This document shows, piece after piece, positions 19,452 through 27,978 of a DNA stretch of 63,325 bases (positions within the stretch are counted from its first letter, which is position 1; each line of letters opens with the position of its first letter). The stretch is from Gammaproteobacteria bacterium. Its GTDB lineage: Bacteria > Pseudomonadota > Gammaproteobacteria > Thiohalomonadales > Thiohalomonadaceae. The notes beneath the pieces were generated by a model. The model saw only the letters and a program-made list of their open reading frames with translations, did not search any database and was not told the DNA's origin. The stretch covers positions 1-63,325 of the forward strand of contig JALOAT010000017.1 of assembly GCA_023228645.1 (NCBI GenBank), in the 5' to 3' direction. Position numbers and translations under genes: made by a program.

Positions 19452-19651
19452 GGGTTCTCTCCTCCGTTGTCTCCTTGGTACGGGGACAGCATGGCGGAGG
19501 TCACTGAAGCAATGCTGAACCGAAGCTTGCGTGTGGCTTAAAAGCCGCACAGGGATTGATGAATTTCAATGCCCGGCCGAATCACCCCTCCTACGATGGC
19601 CCTGGCGCCCCCGAACAGGGCGTTGTGACCAAACCATCAGAAGGAAAAGTC

Positions 19652-19756
19652 ATGCTCGAGACCATCATCGCCACGGTCGTTTACGGCCTGCTGTTCTACT
19701 TCTGCTTCCGCGGCCGCCTGTTCGACGGCAAGGCCCACAGCGACAACGCGCACTGA
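19652..19756 (+). CDS. Small membrane protein (34 aa)
   Basis: A 34-residue peptide with one hydrophobic segment (TIIATVVYGLLFYFCF) followed by a charged tail RGRLFDGKAHSDNAH. AAGGA precedes the ATG by 7 bases. The in-frame upstream ATG at 19556 lacks a site. It resembles the size and layout of small respiratory-complex accessory peptides but I cannot assign it. Confidence 0.5.
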   Translation: MLETIIATVVYGLLFYFCFRGRLFDGKAHSDNAH

Positions 19757-19795
19757 CTCGCTGCCGGTGCGGGTCCATGGGGTGCCCGCACCGGC

Positions 19796-21307
19796 TCACT
19801 CCTCGCTGCGTCGCTCCAAATCACGTACCGACGGGCCTTCGAGCAATTCGCCCTGGGCGCTGAAGCGGGAGCCGTGACAGGGGCAATCCCAGCTTTTTTC
19901 CGCACTGTTCCAGCTCACCATGCAGCCCAAATGCGGGCAGAACGGCGACAGGTAATGGTTGCTGCCATCCTCGGCCTTGTACACGGCCACGGGCACCCCG
20001 TGGTGCCGACACACCGCCCCCTCGCCACGGCTCACGTCGCACACGTCCTTCAGGCGCCAGGTATTCACGTGGTCGCGCAGCCAACCCTTGCCCACCTCGA
20101 AGTTCTCGCTTAGCAGCGCCTTGCCGGTCACGCGCAGACGGTAGCGGGTGGCGTCATACATCTCGGCCCAGGGATTGGGCCGCTCAAGGATGTGGTCGCT
20201 GAGCACCTGCGCGGCGGCGGCGCCGTTGGCCAATCCCCAGGCGCTGAAGCCCGTCGCCACATACATGCGCCGCGTGGTGACGCTCAGCTTGCCGATCAGC
20301 GGAATCCGATCAGGCGAGTAGTAATCCTGGTTGCCCCAGCGCCACAGCACTTCTTCCACCTGGAAGCGCTCACGCGTGAAGCGTTCCAGCGCGCGAAAGG
20401 CTGCGTACGTGTCTCCCTGACCGGTCTTGAAAGCGGGTCCCACCGTGATGAGCACATCGCCGCGCGGATCCGGATGCGGGCGGATGGAAAACGTGGGCTC
20501 GTCCACGCTGATGAACATACCCTCGGGCAGGGTGCCGGCAGCGAGCCGCGAGGCCAGTAGCGCGTGGCGCTTGGGGAACACCCGCGCAAAGTGCAGGCCA
20601 AGCAGGGTGAACGGCAGGTTGGTGGCGATGACCACGTCGCGCGCCCACACGGTGCCGCCGTCGGTGAGCACGCGGTGCGGATTGCCAGGCTCCACGTCGA
20701 ACACGCGGGTCTGCTCGAACACATGGCTGCCGTCGCCCGGAATGCCCGCGGCGATGGGCATCAGGAACTTGAGCGGGTGAAAGCGCGCCTGATTCTCAAA
20801 GCACACCGCGCCGGCCACGGCGAAGGGCAGCGGCGGGCCAGCCACGAAGCTCGCAGGCAGGCCGAGCCGCAGCGCCGCTTCGACTTCCTCATGAATGGCC
20901 GCGAGCTTCTGCCCGTCTTCGCTGTAGCTGTAGGCCGACACACGGGCGAAATCGCAGTCGATGCCGCGCTCGCCGGCGAGTTGCTCCACGTAGCGGATGC
21001 CCGCCTCGTTGGCCTCGCCATAAAGACGCGCGGTGGTCTCGCCGACAGTGCGTATCAGCTCCGCATAGATGAGGCTGTGCAGAGAGGTGAGCTTCGCGGT
21101 GGTGTGGCCGGTGACCTGGGCCGCTACACGACGCGCCTCGAGCACGGCGACGGTGCGCCCGGCGCGCTTGAGCAGATCGGCGGTGAGCAGCCCGACCCAG
21201 CCGCCGCCGATGATGGCCACATCCACCTTGGCGCCGCCGGCCAAAGGCGCGAACTCGGGCCGTGAAATTTCCGTCCAGTAAGAAGCAGCCTGCCCCGGCA
21301 GTTCCAT
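19796..21307 (-). CDS. FAD-dependent oxidoreductase with C-terminal Rieske domain
   Basis: A 503-residue two-domain protein. The N-terminal ~380 residues are a DAO-type flavoprotein: dinucleotide motif VDVAIIGGGWVGLLTADLL at residues 29-48 and the C-terminal FAD-binding stretch RRMYVATGFSAWGLANGAAA. The last ~110 residues are a Rieske [2Fe-2S] domain with CPHLGC and CPCHGSRF, i.e. the two Cys-X-His pairs. This architecture is known for uncharacterised bacterial amine/amino-acid oxidase-like proteins related to YhfW; the substrate is unknown. It is probably soluble. It is divergent from the MinD-like gene across a tetranucleotide repeat. Confidence 0.9.
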   Translation of the reverse strand: MELPGQAASYWTEISRPEFAPLAGGAKVDVAIIGGGWVGLLTADLLKRAGRTVAVLEARRVAAQVTGHTTAKLTSLHSLIYAELIRTVGETTARLYGEANEAGIRYVEQLAGERGIDCDFARVSAYSYSEDGQKLAAIHEEVEAALRLGLPASFVAGPPLPFAVAGAVCFENQARFHPLKFLMPIAAGIPGDGSHVFEQTRVFDVEPGNPHRVLTDGGTVWARDVVIATNLPFTLLGLHFARVFPKRHALLASRLAAGTLPEGMFISVDEPTFSIRPHPDPRGDVLITVGPAFKTGQGDTYAAFRALERFTRERFQVEEVLWRWGNQDYYSPDRIPLIGKLSVTTRRMYVATGFSAWGLANGAAAAQVLSDHILERPNPWAEMYDATRYRLRVTGKALLSENFEVGKGWLRDHVNTWRLKDVCDVSRGEGAVCRHHGVPVAVYKAEDGSNHYLSPFCPHLGCMVSWNSAEKSWDCPCHGSRFSAQGELLEGPSVRDLERRSEE

Positions 21308-21384
21308 GCGCGCAGCTCCCGGCTCGGTGGGTTCGCTGTTTCACGTATAGGCAAGCCGCCGGCCCACCGCCACGCACGGTAACG

Positions 21385-21422
21385 GAACGAACGAACGAAC
21401 GAACGAACGAACGAACGAACGA
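21385..21422. repeat. (GAAC)9 tetranucleotide tract
   Basis: Nine perfect GAAC units plus GA, in the 165-base region between two divergent genes (starts at 21307 and 21473). Tracts like this vary in length by slipped-strand mispairing. In a promoter region that would change spacing between promoter elements. Confidence 0.95.
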
Positions 21423-21472
21423 TCACGGTGAGGGTGGCGTAGAATCGTCGCAACCCGGAGCACATACGACCC

Positions 21473-22312
21473 ATGCCGAAATCCGTCGCCGAAGCCCGTG
21501 TCCTGGCCGTTACCTCCGGCAAGGGCGGTGTGGGCAAGACCAACGTGGCCCTCAACCTGGCCATCGCACTGGCCAACCGCGTCCAGCGCGTGGTGCTGTG
21601 GGATGCCGACCTGGGGCTGGCCAATGTGCAGGTACTCATGCGTCTGCAGCCGCGGGGCGATCTCAGTGACGTGCTCGCCGAGCAGAAGTCCATCCGCGAG
21701 ATCCTCATCGACACGCCGGTCGGCATAAAGATCGTCCCGGGCGCGTCCGGCGATGAGCACCTGGCCAATCTGTCGGTGCGTGAGCGGCTGGTCTTTTCCG
21801 AGGCGATTCGCGACCTGGTGCAGGAGGCGGATTTCATCATCATCGACACCGGCGCCGGGATCTCCGCCAACACCACGGACTTCGCGCGCGCTGCCGATGA
21901 CGTCCTGGTGGTGACCACGCCGGAGCCGACCGCGCTGGTGGATGCCTACGCGGCGATAAAAGTGGTGCATAACGGTGCGCCGTGGAGCCGCATCCACCTG
22001 GTCGTGAACATGGCGCGCGACGAAAAAGAAGCCGGGCGCGCGATGCTGCGGCTCGAATCCATGGCGGCGCACTACGTGGGCAGCCGGCTCATCAAGGAAG
22101 GCTATATCCTGTTCGACCATGCGGTGGGGAGTGCAGTGCGCCAGCGTGCGCCGTTCCTGCTCGCCTATCCCACCAGCCAGGCCGCCTCGGCCATCTGGAA
22201 AATGGCCGACTCGCTGCTCAAGACCCGCGATCTTCCCAAGGAAGCACGAGCGGAGCCGGCAAAGGCGCCGGGCGTGCTCGAACGGTTGCGCACATTGCTC
22301 GGTGGCGAATAA
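21473..22312 (+). CDS. MinD/FlhG-like P-loop ATPase
   Basis: A 279-residue ATPase of the ParA/MinD superfamily. The deviant Walker A is SGKGGVGKTNVALNLA. The A' region is VVLWDADLGLANVQVLMRLQ, and Walker B is FIIIDTGAGIS. The DADLGLANV and IDTGAGIS motifs are characteristic of FlhG/YlxH (MinD2) proteins that regulate flagellar number and placement. No flagellar genes are in the window, but neighbours are cyclic-di-GMP effectors (HD-GYP, PilZ), which commonly control motility. Convergent with the frameshifted HD-GYP gene. Confidence 0.85.
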   Translation: MPKSVAEARVLAVTSGKGGVGKTNVALNLAIALANRVQRVVLWDADLGLANVQVLMRLQPRGDLSDVLAEQKSIREILIDTPVGIKIVPGASGDEHLANLSVRERLVFSEAIRDLVQEADFIIIDTGAGISANTTDFARAADDVLVVTTPEPTALVDAYAAIKVVHNGAPWSRIHLVVNMARDEKEAGRAMLRLESMAAHYVGSRLIKEGYILFDHAVGSAVRQRAPFLLAYPTSQAASAIWKMADSLLKTRDLPKEARAEPAKAPGVLERLRTLLGGE

Positions 22313-22345
22313 CGGTGCCGTCCAGGGCGCCGCGTCCTTGCTGCG

Positions 22346-23607
22346 TTACTCCAGGTAATCCGCGCCGCTGATGCCCCAGCGTTCCTCTGCAACGGCGCCC
22401 TCGATGCGGTAGTCATCGCCCTCGATCGGTGTGGCGAGGTCCAGGTCCTGCGGCGGCATGAACGCGCGCTTGCGCGTGTCGTACACGGCGCGCACCTTCG
22501 GGTGAAGCAGGTCCTCGTCGCCCTGCTCCACCACCACGCCGATCCATCCATTCATGAGGCGGACCAGCGAGCCGACCGGGTAGATCCCCACGCAACGGAT
22601 AAACTGGCTCACCAACTGCTGGTCGAAGTGATGGGCGCTCCATTCGAGCAACCGGCCCAGCACGCGCGTGGGCACCTCGGCGTGGTGATAGGCGCGATCC
22701 GCCGTGATGGCATCGTACACGTCCACGATGGCGGCCATCTGCCCGTAGCGGGAAATTCCATCGCCTTGCAGGCGCAGCGGATAGCCGTTGCCGTCACAGC
22801 GCTCGTGGTGTTCTTTCACGACCGCCATGGCGATGGGTCCCACCCCACCGTGCTCGTCCAGCAGCGCGCAGCCCAGGTTCACGTGCTCGCGCATCACCAG
22901 GTATTCGTCTTCCGACAGCGGTCCGGGCTTGTTGAGAATGTTGAGTGGAATGCGCGTCTTGCCGATGTCGTGCAGCAGCCCACCGACACCGAGCGCGCGC
23001 ACGGTGGTCTCGTCGAAGCCAAGGTAACGGGCGAACGCGAGCAGGAAAACCGCCACACTCACGGAGTGTTCGAAGGTGTAGTGATCGCGCTGGCGGATGC
23101 GTGTCAGGCCGATGAGCGCCTGGGGATTACGCAGCACCGATTCGGCCAGTTGGCCGACCACATCCTCGACCTCCGCGAGTGCGAACTGCCGGCCCGCGCG
23201 CACGCTGTGCATCACGGAGCTCACCACGCGCTTGGCCTCGTTCGCCGTGGAGCGTGCGTAAAAAAGCTCTTCGCGGGCGGGCACCCGCGGGCGGGCACCC
23301 GCGCGCGCGCGCGCGCACGGGCGCCGGCGAGGCGTCGGAGTTCGGCGAGCAGTTCGCGGTCGACCTCGTCCTTGCTGCGGGCCGCGTCGTCGCGTCCCGC
23401 CGTGGGCGGCTGTTCGCGCGGCAGGTCGTCGCCGAGGGCGGTGTCGATATAGACCTCGCGGGTGCCCGTGCGCACGATGCGCGCGAGGGTGGCCTCGTCG
23501 GGCACGAAGAATTTGTTCAGCAGGAACGGGTGATCGAGCCAGCCGCAGTTGATGTCATGGACGTACATCCCGACGCGCAGCTGTTCGATGGAGATCTTCT
23601 TGATCAT
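22346..23607 (-). pseudogene. DUF3391-HD-GYP phosphodiesterase, frameshifted by a 14-bp tandem duplication
   Basis: The N-terminal part (23607 down to ~23300) begins MIKKISIEQLRVGMYVHDIN, the DUF3391 domain. The C-terminal part (22346-23284) is an intact HD-GYP domain with LLHDIGK, EHHERCDGNGYP and VDVYDAI. They lie in different frames. Bases 23273-23286 and 23287-23300 are an exact 14-bp tandem duplication; deleting one copy joins the parts seamlessly as ...RARVPAREELFYARS... to give a ~415-residue protein like the intact paralogue at 26346-27524. The adjacent (GC)8 tract could also slip by 2 bp and restore the frame. The HD-GYP half could still be made from an internal GTG at 23284. Either an assembly error or a switchable gene. 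Confidence 0.85.
23273..23316. repeat. 14-bp tandem duplication plus (GC)8 tract inside HD-GYP gene
   Basis: GCGGGCGGGCACCC occurs twice back to back (23273-23286, 23287-23300) followed by eight GC dinucleotides (23301-23316). Both are slippage-prone and both have lengths that are not multiples of three. Confidence 0.95.
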
Positions 23608-23662
23608 CGTGCGCGTATCTCACGCCCACGGCCAGGGACGTACGAGCGGGCTTCCCGGAGAT

Positions 23663-24358
23663 TCACGGCTCCGCGCCGTATTTGACCAGGTACTCGACGA
23701 TGCGCTCATCGGTGACCTTGTCGAGTCCGTCGAAGTGCACGCCGACCTGCAACGAGGCGTGAACGGGATGCACGTTGCGCACCTTGCCGTTGATGCGCAC
23801 GGGCGTCCCCTCCAGGTGCACGGCGGTCACCACCGGATCGCCCACGTGCACGCGCAGGGGGCGATCATGCACGTGTGCCGGCAGCATACAGCGGAAGCCG
23901 GTGCGGCTCAGATCGATGATGTTGCCCTCGGTGGTCTGCTCCTGCACCGCGACCTTGCAGGGCAGATAGGTGTCGATACGGCGCGCACTGCGCAGCGTCT
24001 TCTCCTGTACGAGGCGCGGACATTCGATGAAGGTGAGCGGCTCGGGCTCGGTGATGGTGGTCATGATGTGGGTCTGGAAGCCGCAGGCGGTGCCTTCCGC
24101 CAGGTAGCGCACGATGATCGTGTTGCCCCGATACAGCTTCGATGAAAACCCGGGTGGGCCGGCGGGGGTGCGGACGATCAGATAATGCCCGGCGTGCATG
24201 CCAATGAGCTCGCTCTTGAGGTGGCCGTACACGCCGTCGACCTCGAGCATCAGCTCCGTGCCCGGATCGGCCTCGATCTGTGGAGGTTCCTCGTCCATGG
24301 GCGCACCGAACGACAGACCGACGGCCCCGGCGGAATCGGGCTTGTCGTAATGGGACAT
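23663..24358 (-). CDS. PilZ-domain cyclic-di-GMP receptor (YcgR-like)
   Basis: A 231-residue protein with an N-terminal YcgR-like beta domain (about residues 30-120) and a C-terminal PilZ domain. The cyclic-di-GMP signature is present as RSARR (RxxxR) near residue 123 and DLSRTG (D/NxSxxG) near residue 148. YcgR-type proteins bind cyclic-di-GMP and slow the flagellar motor or act on other surface functions. It lies 55 bases upstream of the frameshifted HD-GYP gene on the same strand, so sensor and phosphodiesterase are probably in one operon. Confidence 0.88.
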   Translation of the reverse strand: MSHYDKPDSAGAVGLSFGAPMDEEPPQIEADPGTELMLEVDGVYGHLKSELIGMHAGHYLIVRTPAGPPGFSSKLYRGNTIIVRYLAEGTACGFQTHIMTTITEPEPLTFIECPRLVQEKTLRSARRIDTYLPCKVAVQEQTTEGNIIDLSRTGFRCMLPAHVHDRPLRVHVGDPVVTAVHLEGTPVRINGKVRNVHPVHASLQVGVHFDGLDKVTDERIVEYLVKYGAEP

Positions 24359-24629
24359 GCAGCGTGTTCTCCTGCCCTGGGTCCGCGCGCCATCGTAGAG
24401 GCTTATGCGGATAAAAATTGTGAGGCCCGGCCCGATTCAACCAAACCCGCCCCGCGGGGCCGGGTGCTGACCGGGATCCGGAAAATCCTTGATTCGGGCT
24501 GACCGCTTTCTTGCATATTCTTGCCGCGATTGTTTACCCCGGCGCGGCCCACCACAAGCCTCGCCAATCCGGGAAGGGTGATTTTGCCGTTTATAGTTGT
24601 GGGGACGTCACCTGGGAGCCACGCCATAC

Positions 24630-26165
24630 ATGTCTTACGACCATGGAGCACCCCGCCGGCCGGTGGTGCTCGTCATCCTGGACGGGTTCGGGGTCAATCC
24701 GAGCAAGACCAACAACGCCATCGCGCAGGCGAACACGCCGCGCCTTGATGCCTACTTCGGCCGTTATCACCACAGCGTGATCCAGGCCTCCGGGCGGGCG
24801 GTGGGCCTGCCGGACGGGCAGATGGGCAACTCGGAGGTAGGCCACACCACGCTGGGTTGCGGCAGCATCGTGCGCCAGGACCTGGTGCTCATCGACGACG
24901 CCATCGCCGACGGCACGTTCTTCCGTAACGAAGCGCTGGTGCAGGCGGTGAAGGCTGCCGCCGGGCGGTACCTGCATCTGTTCGGGCTGGTCTCCATCGG
25001 CGGTGTGCACAGCCACCTGCGTCACCTGCTCGCCCTCATCGAGCTATGTGCGCTGCACGGCGCCCGGCCGCTGCTGCACATGTTCACCGACGGACGCGAC
25101 ACGCCGCCCAAGTCGGCCCTCGGCTATGTGGCGGACGTGGAGGCCGCGGTTACCAAGGCGGGTGGCGCGGTGGCGACAGTGAGCGGCCGCTTCTGGGCCA
25201 TGGACCGCGACAAGCGCTGGGAGCGCACCGAAAGGGCCTGGCGCGCGCTGGTGCACAACGAGGGGCCGCGCGCCGAGAGCCTGCGCGCCGCCATTGAGGC
25301 GGCTTACGTCGCCGGGCAGACCGACGAATTCATCGAGCCCGTGGTGCTGCCCGGGGCGCGCCCCATGCAGGCCGGGGATTCGGCCATCTCCTTCAACTTC
25401 CGCAAGGACCGGCCGCGCCAGATGGTGGCGGCGCTCGGCCTGGTGGACTTCGACGGCTTCGCCCGCCCGGGCTTCGAGCCCATCCCGGTCACCTGCATGA
25501 TGGAATACGACCGGCACTTCGGGCTGCCCTTCGCCTTTACCCCGGACCGGCCGGGCACCACCCTCAGCCAGGTCATCAGCCAGGCCGGGCTCGAGCAACT
25601 GCACGTCGCCGAGACCGAGAAGGCCGCGCACGTCACCTACTTCTTCAACGGCGGCCATGCCGAACCCGTGGCCGGCGAGGAGCACGTGACCATCCCCTCG
25701 CCGCGGGTCGCCACCTATGACCTGCAACCGGAGATGAGCGCCCCGGCGGTCGCCGACTGCGTGGTCGAGGCGATCCGCTCGGGCAAGTACGCCTTCATCG
25801 TGGTGAATTTCGCCAACGGCGACATGGTGGGTCACACGGCCATCCGCGACGCCGCCATCAAGGCGGTCGAGGCCCTCGATGTCCACGTGGGGCGCGTACT
25901 CGACGCGGCGGTGGCCTGCGACTACTCGGTCATCCTCACCGCCGATCACGGCAACTGCGAACAACTGGCCGACCCCGGCACGGACTCGCCGCACACCCAG
26001 CACACGGAGTATCCGGTGCCGTTCCTGGTCATCGACAACGTCGACTGGCGGCTGTCCACGGAGGGCGGACTCGGCAACGTGGCTCCCTCGGTGCTGCACC
26101 TCATGGGACTGCAACAGCCCGCCGCCATGCACTGCCGCTCACTGTTGCTGGGACCGGCACACTGA
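24630..26165 (+). CDS. gpmI: 2,3-bisphosphoglycerate-independent phosphoglycerate mutase
   Basis: A 511-residue glycolytic enzyme interconverting 3- and 2-phosphoglycerate with two Mn ions and a phosphoserine intermediate. N-terminal metal motif VLVILDGFG; the nucleophile Ser in LPDGQMGNSEVGH; then DGRDTPPKS, RFWAMDRDKRWER and the C-terminal metal site TADHGNCEQ and HTQHTEYPVPF. Length matches the family. The ATG at 24630 is preceded by GGGAG. The 270-base gap upstream (24359-24629) presumably holds divergent promoters for this gene and the PilZ gene; I see no convincing boxes. Confidence 0.95.
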   Translation: MSYDHGAPRRPVVLVILDGFGVNPSKTNNAIAQANTPRLDAYFGRYHHSVIQASGRAVGLPDGQMGNSEVGHTTLGCGSIVRQDLVLIDDAIADGTFFRNEALVQAVKAAAGRYLHLFGLVSIGGVHSHLRHLLALIELCALHGARPLLHMFTDGRDTPPKSALGYVADVEAAVTKAGGAVATVSGRFWAMDRDKRWERTERAWRALVHNEGPRAESLRAAIEAAYVAGQTDEFIEPVVLPGARPMQAGDSAISFNFRKDRPRQMVAALGLVDFDGFARPGFEPIPVTCMMEYDRHFGLPFAFTPDRPGTTLSQVISQAGLEQLHVAETEKAAHVTYFFNGGHAEPVAGEEHVTIPSPRVATYDLQPEMSAPAVADCVVEAIRSGKYAFIVVNFANGDMVGHTAIRDAAIKAVEALDVHVGRVLDAAVACDYSVILTADHGNCEQLADPGTDSPHTQHTEYPVPFLVIDNVDWRLSTEGGLGNVAPSVLHLMGLQQPAAMHCRSLLLGPAH

Positions 26166-26196
26166 CGAAGTTGCAGAAAGATGAGCTAAGAAGCCC

Positions 26197-26329
26197 AACA
26201 CAGAGACGCAGAGAACGCAGAGAACGCAGAGGACACGATCCCACACTTGGCCGTCAGCGTGGGAGGTATCCGACTTTCCACCCACATGCCATCCCTCTGT
26301 GACCTCTGTGTCTCTGCGCCTCTGTGTTG
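26197..26329. repeat. Inverted repeat between convergent genes
   Basis: CAACACAGAGACGCAGAG (26197-26214) pairs with CTCTGCGCCTCTGTGTTG (26312-26329), 17 of 18 bases matching, with further CAGAGAACGCAGAG / CCTCTGTGACCTCTG repeats inside. It lies between the stops of gpmI and the HD-GYP gene, and the right arm is followed by TCCTTTTTCTT. It can form a long hairpin and may serve as a terminator. Confidence 0.75.
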
Positions 26330-26345
26330 ATCCTTTTTCTTCCCC

Positions 26346-27524
26346 CTACACAAACTCGGCGGCAGGAATGCCAAACTGGGCGGGTGACACCACGCGCACG
26401 ATGGCTTCGTCACGGGCGAGGGACAGGTCGATGGTTTGCGGCATCACATAATGCCGGTGGCGCGCGTGATAAACCACGCGTACCACCGGCTGACGTATGT
26501 CTTCGCCCTGGTCCACCACGAAACCGACGCGCCCGGAGCTAAGCTCCACCATGGAGCCCACCGGATAGATGCCTATGCAACGGATGAACTGCTGCACCAG
26601 GGTCGCGTCGAACTGCGCCGGGCTCCATTCCAGCAGCTTCTTCAGCGCAAACGACGGCTCCCAGGCATCCTTGTAGACGCGCACCGAGGTGAGGGCATCG
26701 TAGACGTCCACGATGGCCGACATGCGCATGGCCTGCGACATTGCCTCGCCCGCCAGCCCTTCGGGGTAACCGCTACCGTCCATGCGCTCGTGATGGCCCG
26801 TCACCACATCCAGGGCGATATCCGGCAGATTCCGATCGCGCAGCAGCGTGGCGCCGTCGTTCACGTGGGCGCGCATACGCGCCATCTCCTGCGCCGAGAG
26901 CTTGCCCGGCTTGTTGAGAATGGTGTCGGGCACCAGGACCTTGCCCACGTCGTGCAACAGGGCACCCTTGGCGAGCGCGCGCATCTCGTCTTCCGACTGG
27001 CCACGCAGGCAGGCGAAGGCGACCATCAGCGCCGCCACGCTCACCGAGTGCATGAAGGTGTATTCGTCCTTGCGCTTGAGACGGCAGACACTCAGCAGCG
27101 CATGGGGATTGCGCAGCACCGAGCCGATCATGCGCTCGGCGACCGGTTCCAGTTGTTCCAAGTCGAGTGGATTGCCCACGCGGGCGTCCTGCATGAGGCC
27201 TTTGACGAGGGCGGTCGCCTCGCCGAACAGGGCCTCGGCGCGCGGGCGTTCTTCCAGAGCGGCGACGCGCAGCGCACGGGCCGGGGCGTCCACAGGAAGC
27301 TCGACCTGGGGCACCGACACCTCGGGCGCTTCCGGCGGGATATCGAGCCCCTTCTCGGTATCGATAGACACGTAACGGATCCCGGCGTCGCACACCTTGC
27401 GCAGCATGGCCGGGTCCTTCACCAGAAAACGCGTGACCAGCAGGGAATGGTCGAGCCAGGAACGGTCGAGGGCGGTGACATACATGCCCACCCGCAACTG
27501 TTCGATGGCAATGGTCTTGATCAT
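26346..27524 (-). CDS. DUF3391-HD-GYP cyclic-di-GMP phosphodiesterase
   Basis: A 392-residue protein. The DUF3391 domain (residues 1-~80) begins MIKTIAIEQLRVGMYVTALD. After a helical linker, the HD-GYP domain (~130-330) has LLHDVGKVLVPDTILNKPG, GHHERMDGSGYPEGL and VDVYDALTS, all catalytic positions intact. A C-terminal ~70-residue beta domain follows. It is the intact paralogue of the frameshifted gene at 22346-23607, with clear similarity along the whole length. The start at 27524 has GGAGG at good spacing. Last gene of a TusA-like / GGDEF-EAL / small protein / HD-GYP cluster. Confidence 0.92.
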   Translation of the reverse strand: MIKTIAIEQLRVGMYVTALDRSWLDHSLLVTRFLVKDPAMLRKVCDAGIRYVSIDTEKGLDIPPEAPEVSVPQVELPVDAPARALRVAALEERPRAEALFGEATALVKGLMQDARVGNPLDLEQLEPVAERMIGSVLRNPHALLSVCRLKRKDEYTFMHSVSVAALMVAFACLRGQSEDEMRALAKGALLHDVGKVLVPDTILNKPGKLSAQEMARMRAHVNDGATLLRDRNLPDIALDVVTGHHERMDGSGYPEGLAGEAMSQAMRMSAIVDVYDALTSVRVYKDAWEPSFALKKLLEWSPAQFDATLVQQFIRCIGIYPVGSMVELSSGRVGFVVDQGEDIRQPVVRVVYHARHRHYVMPQTIDLSLARDEAIVRVVSPAQFGIPAAEFV

Positions 27525-27561
27525 GAATCGGCCTCCTGCCCGAGCAACAATCCCGGCGCGA

Positions 27562-27897
27562 TCACTCCACCGATTCAACAGCCTCGGCGGCGGGGACGGC
27601 AGGTTTTGGTGCGCGTTTGGCGGCGGGCTTGCGCGTACCGCGCACAGCCTTGCCCTTGCCCTTGGCAGGTGCAGCAAAGATGGCCGCCAGGTCCTTGTCA
27701 CGCGCGGCCAGGGCGCGGGCGACCGCCTGGATGGCCTCGCTGTCGAGGCGATGATCGTGCACCGTGGCGGTCAGCACCACGGCAAGCTTATCGGCCCGTT
27801 CGGTCTGGGCCTCGAAGGCCTCGGCCTCCTGCTGGGAGGCAAACACCCCCACTTCCTTGCCGTCCCGCACGACGACGTATTTGGTTTCGACCGGCAT
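27562..27897 (-). CDS. Hypothetical protein with basic Ala/Lys/Pro-rich tail
   Basis: A 111-residue protein. The first ~75 residues form a compact alpha/beta unit (TKYVVVRDGKEVGVFASQQE then a charged helical region). The remainder is a low-complexity basic tail (AKGKGKAVRGTRKPAAKRAP) like histone H1-type or DNA/RNA-binding tails. Start ATG at 27897. It lies between a GGDEF-EAL gene and an HD-GYP gene. Function unknown. Confidence 0.65.
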   Translation of the reverse strand: MPVETKYVVVRDGKEVGVFASQQEAEAFEAQTERADKLAVVLTATVHDHRLDSEAIQAVARALAARDKDLAAIFAAPAKGKGKAVRGTRKPAAKRAPKPAVPAAEAVESVE

Positions 27898-27978
27898 GAG
27901 ATCACTCCAGTATTTCGGCGCGGACGCGCCGGGGAATCGCGAGGCGCACATCTTACCGCCTTCCGGGCACCTCCGGCA

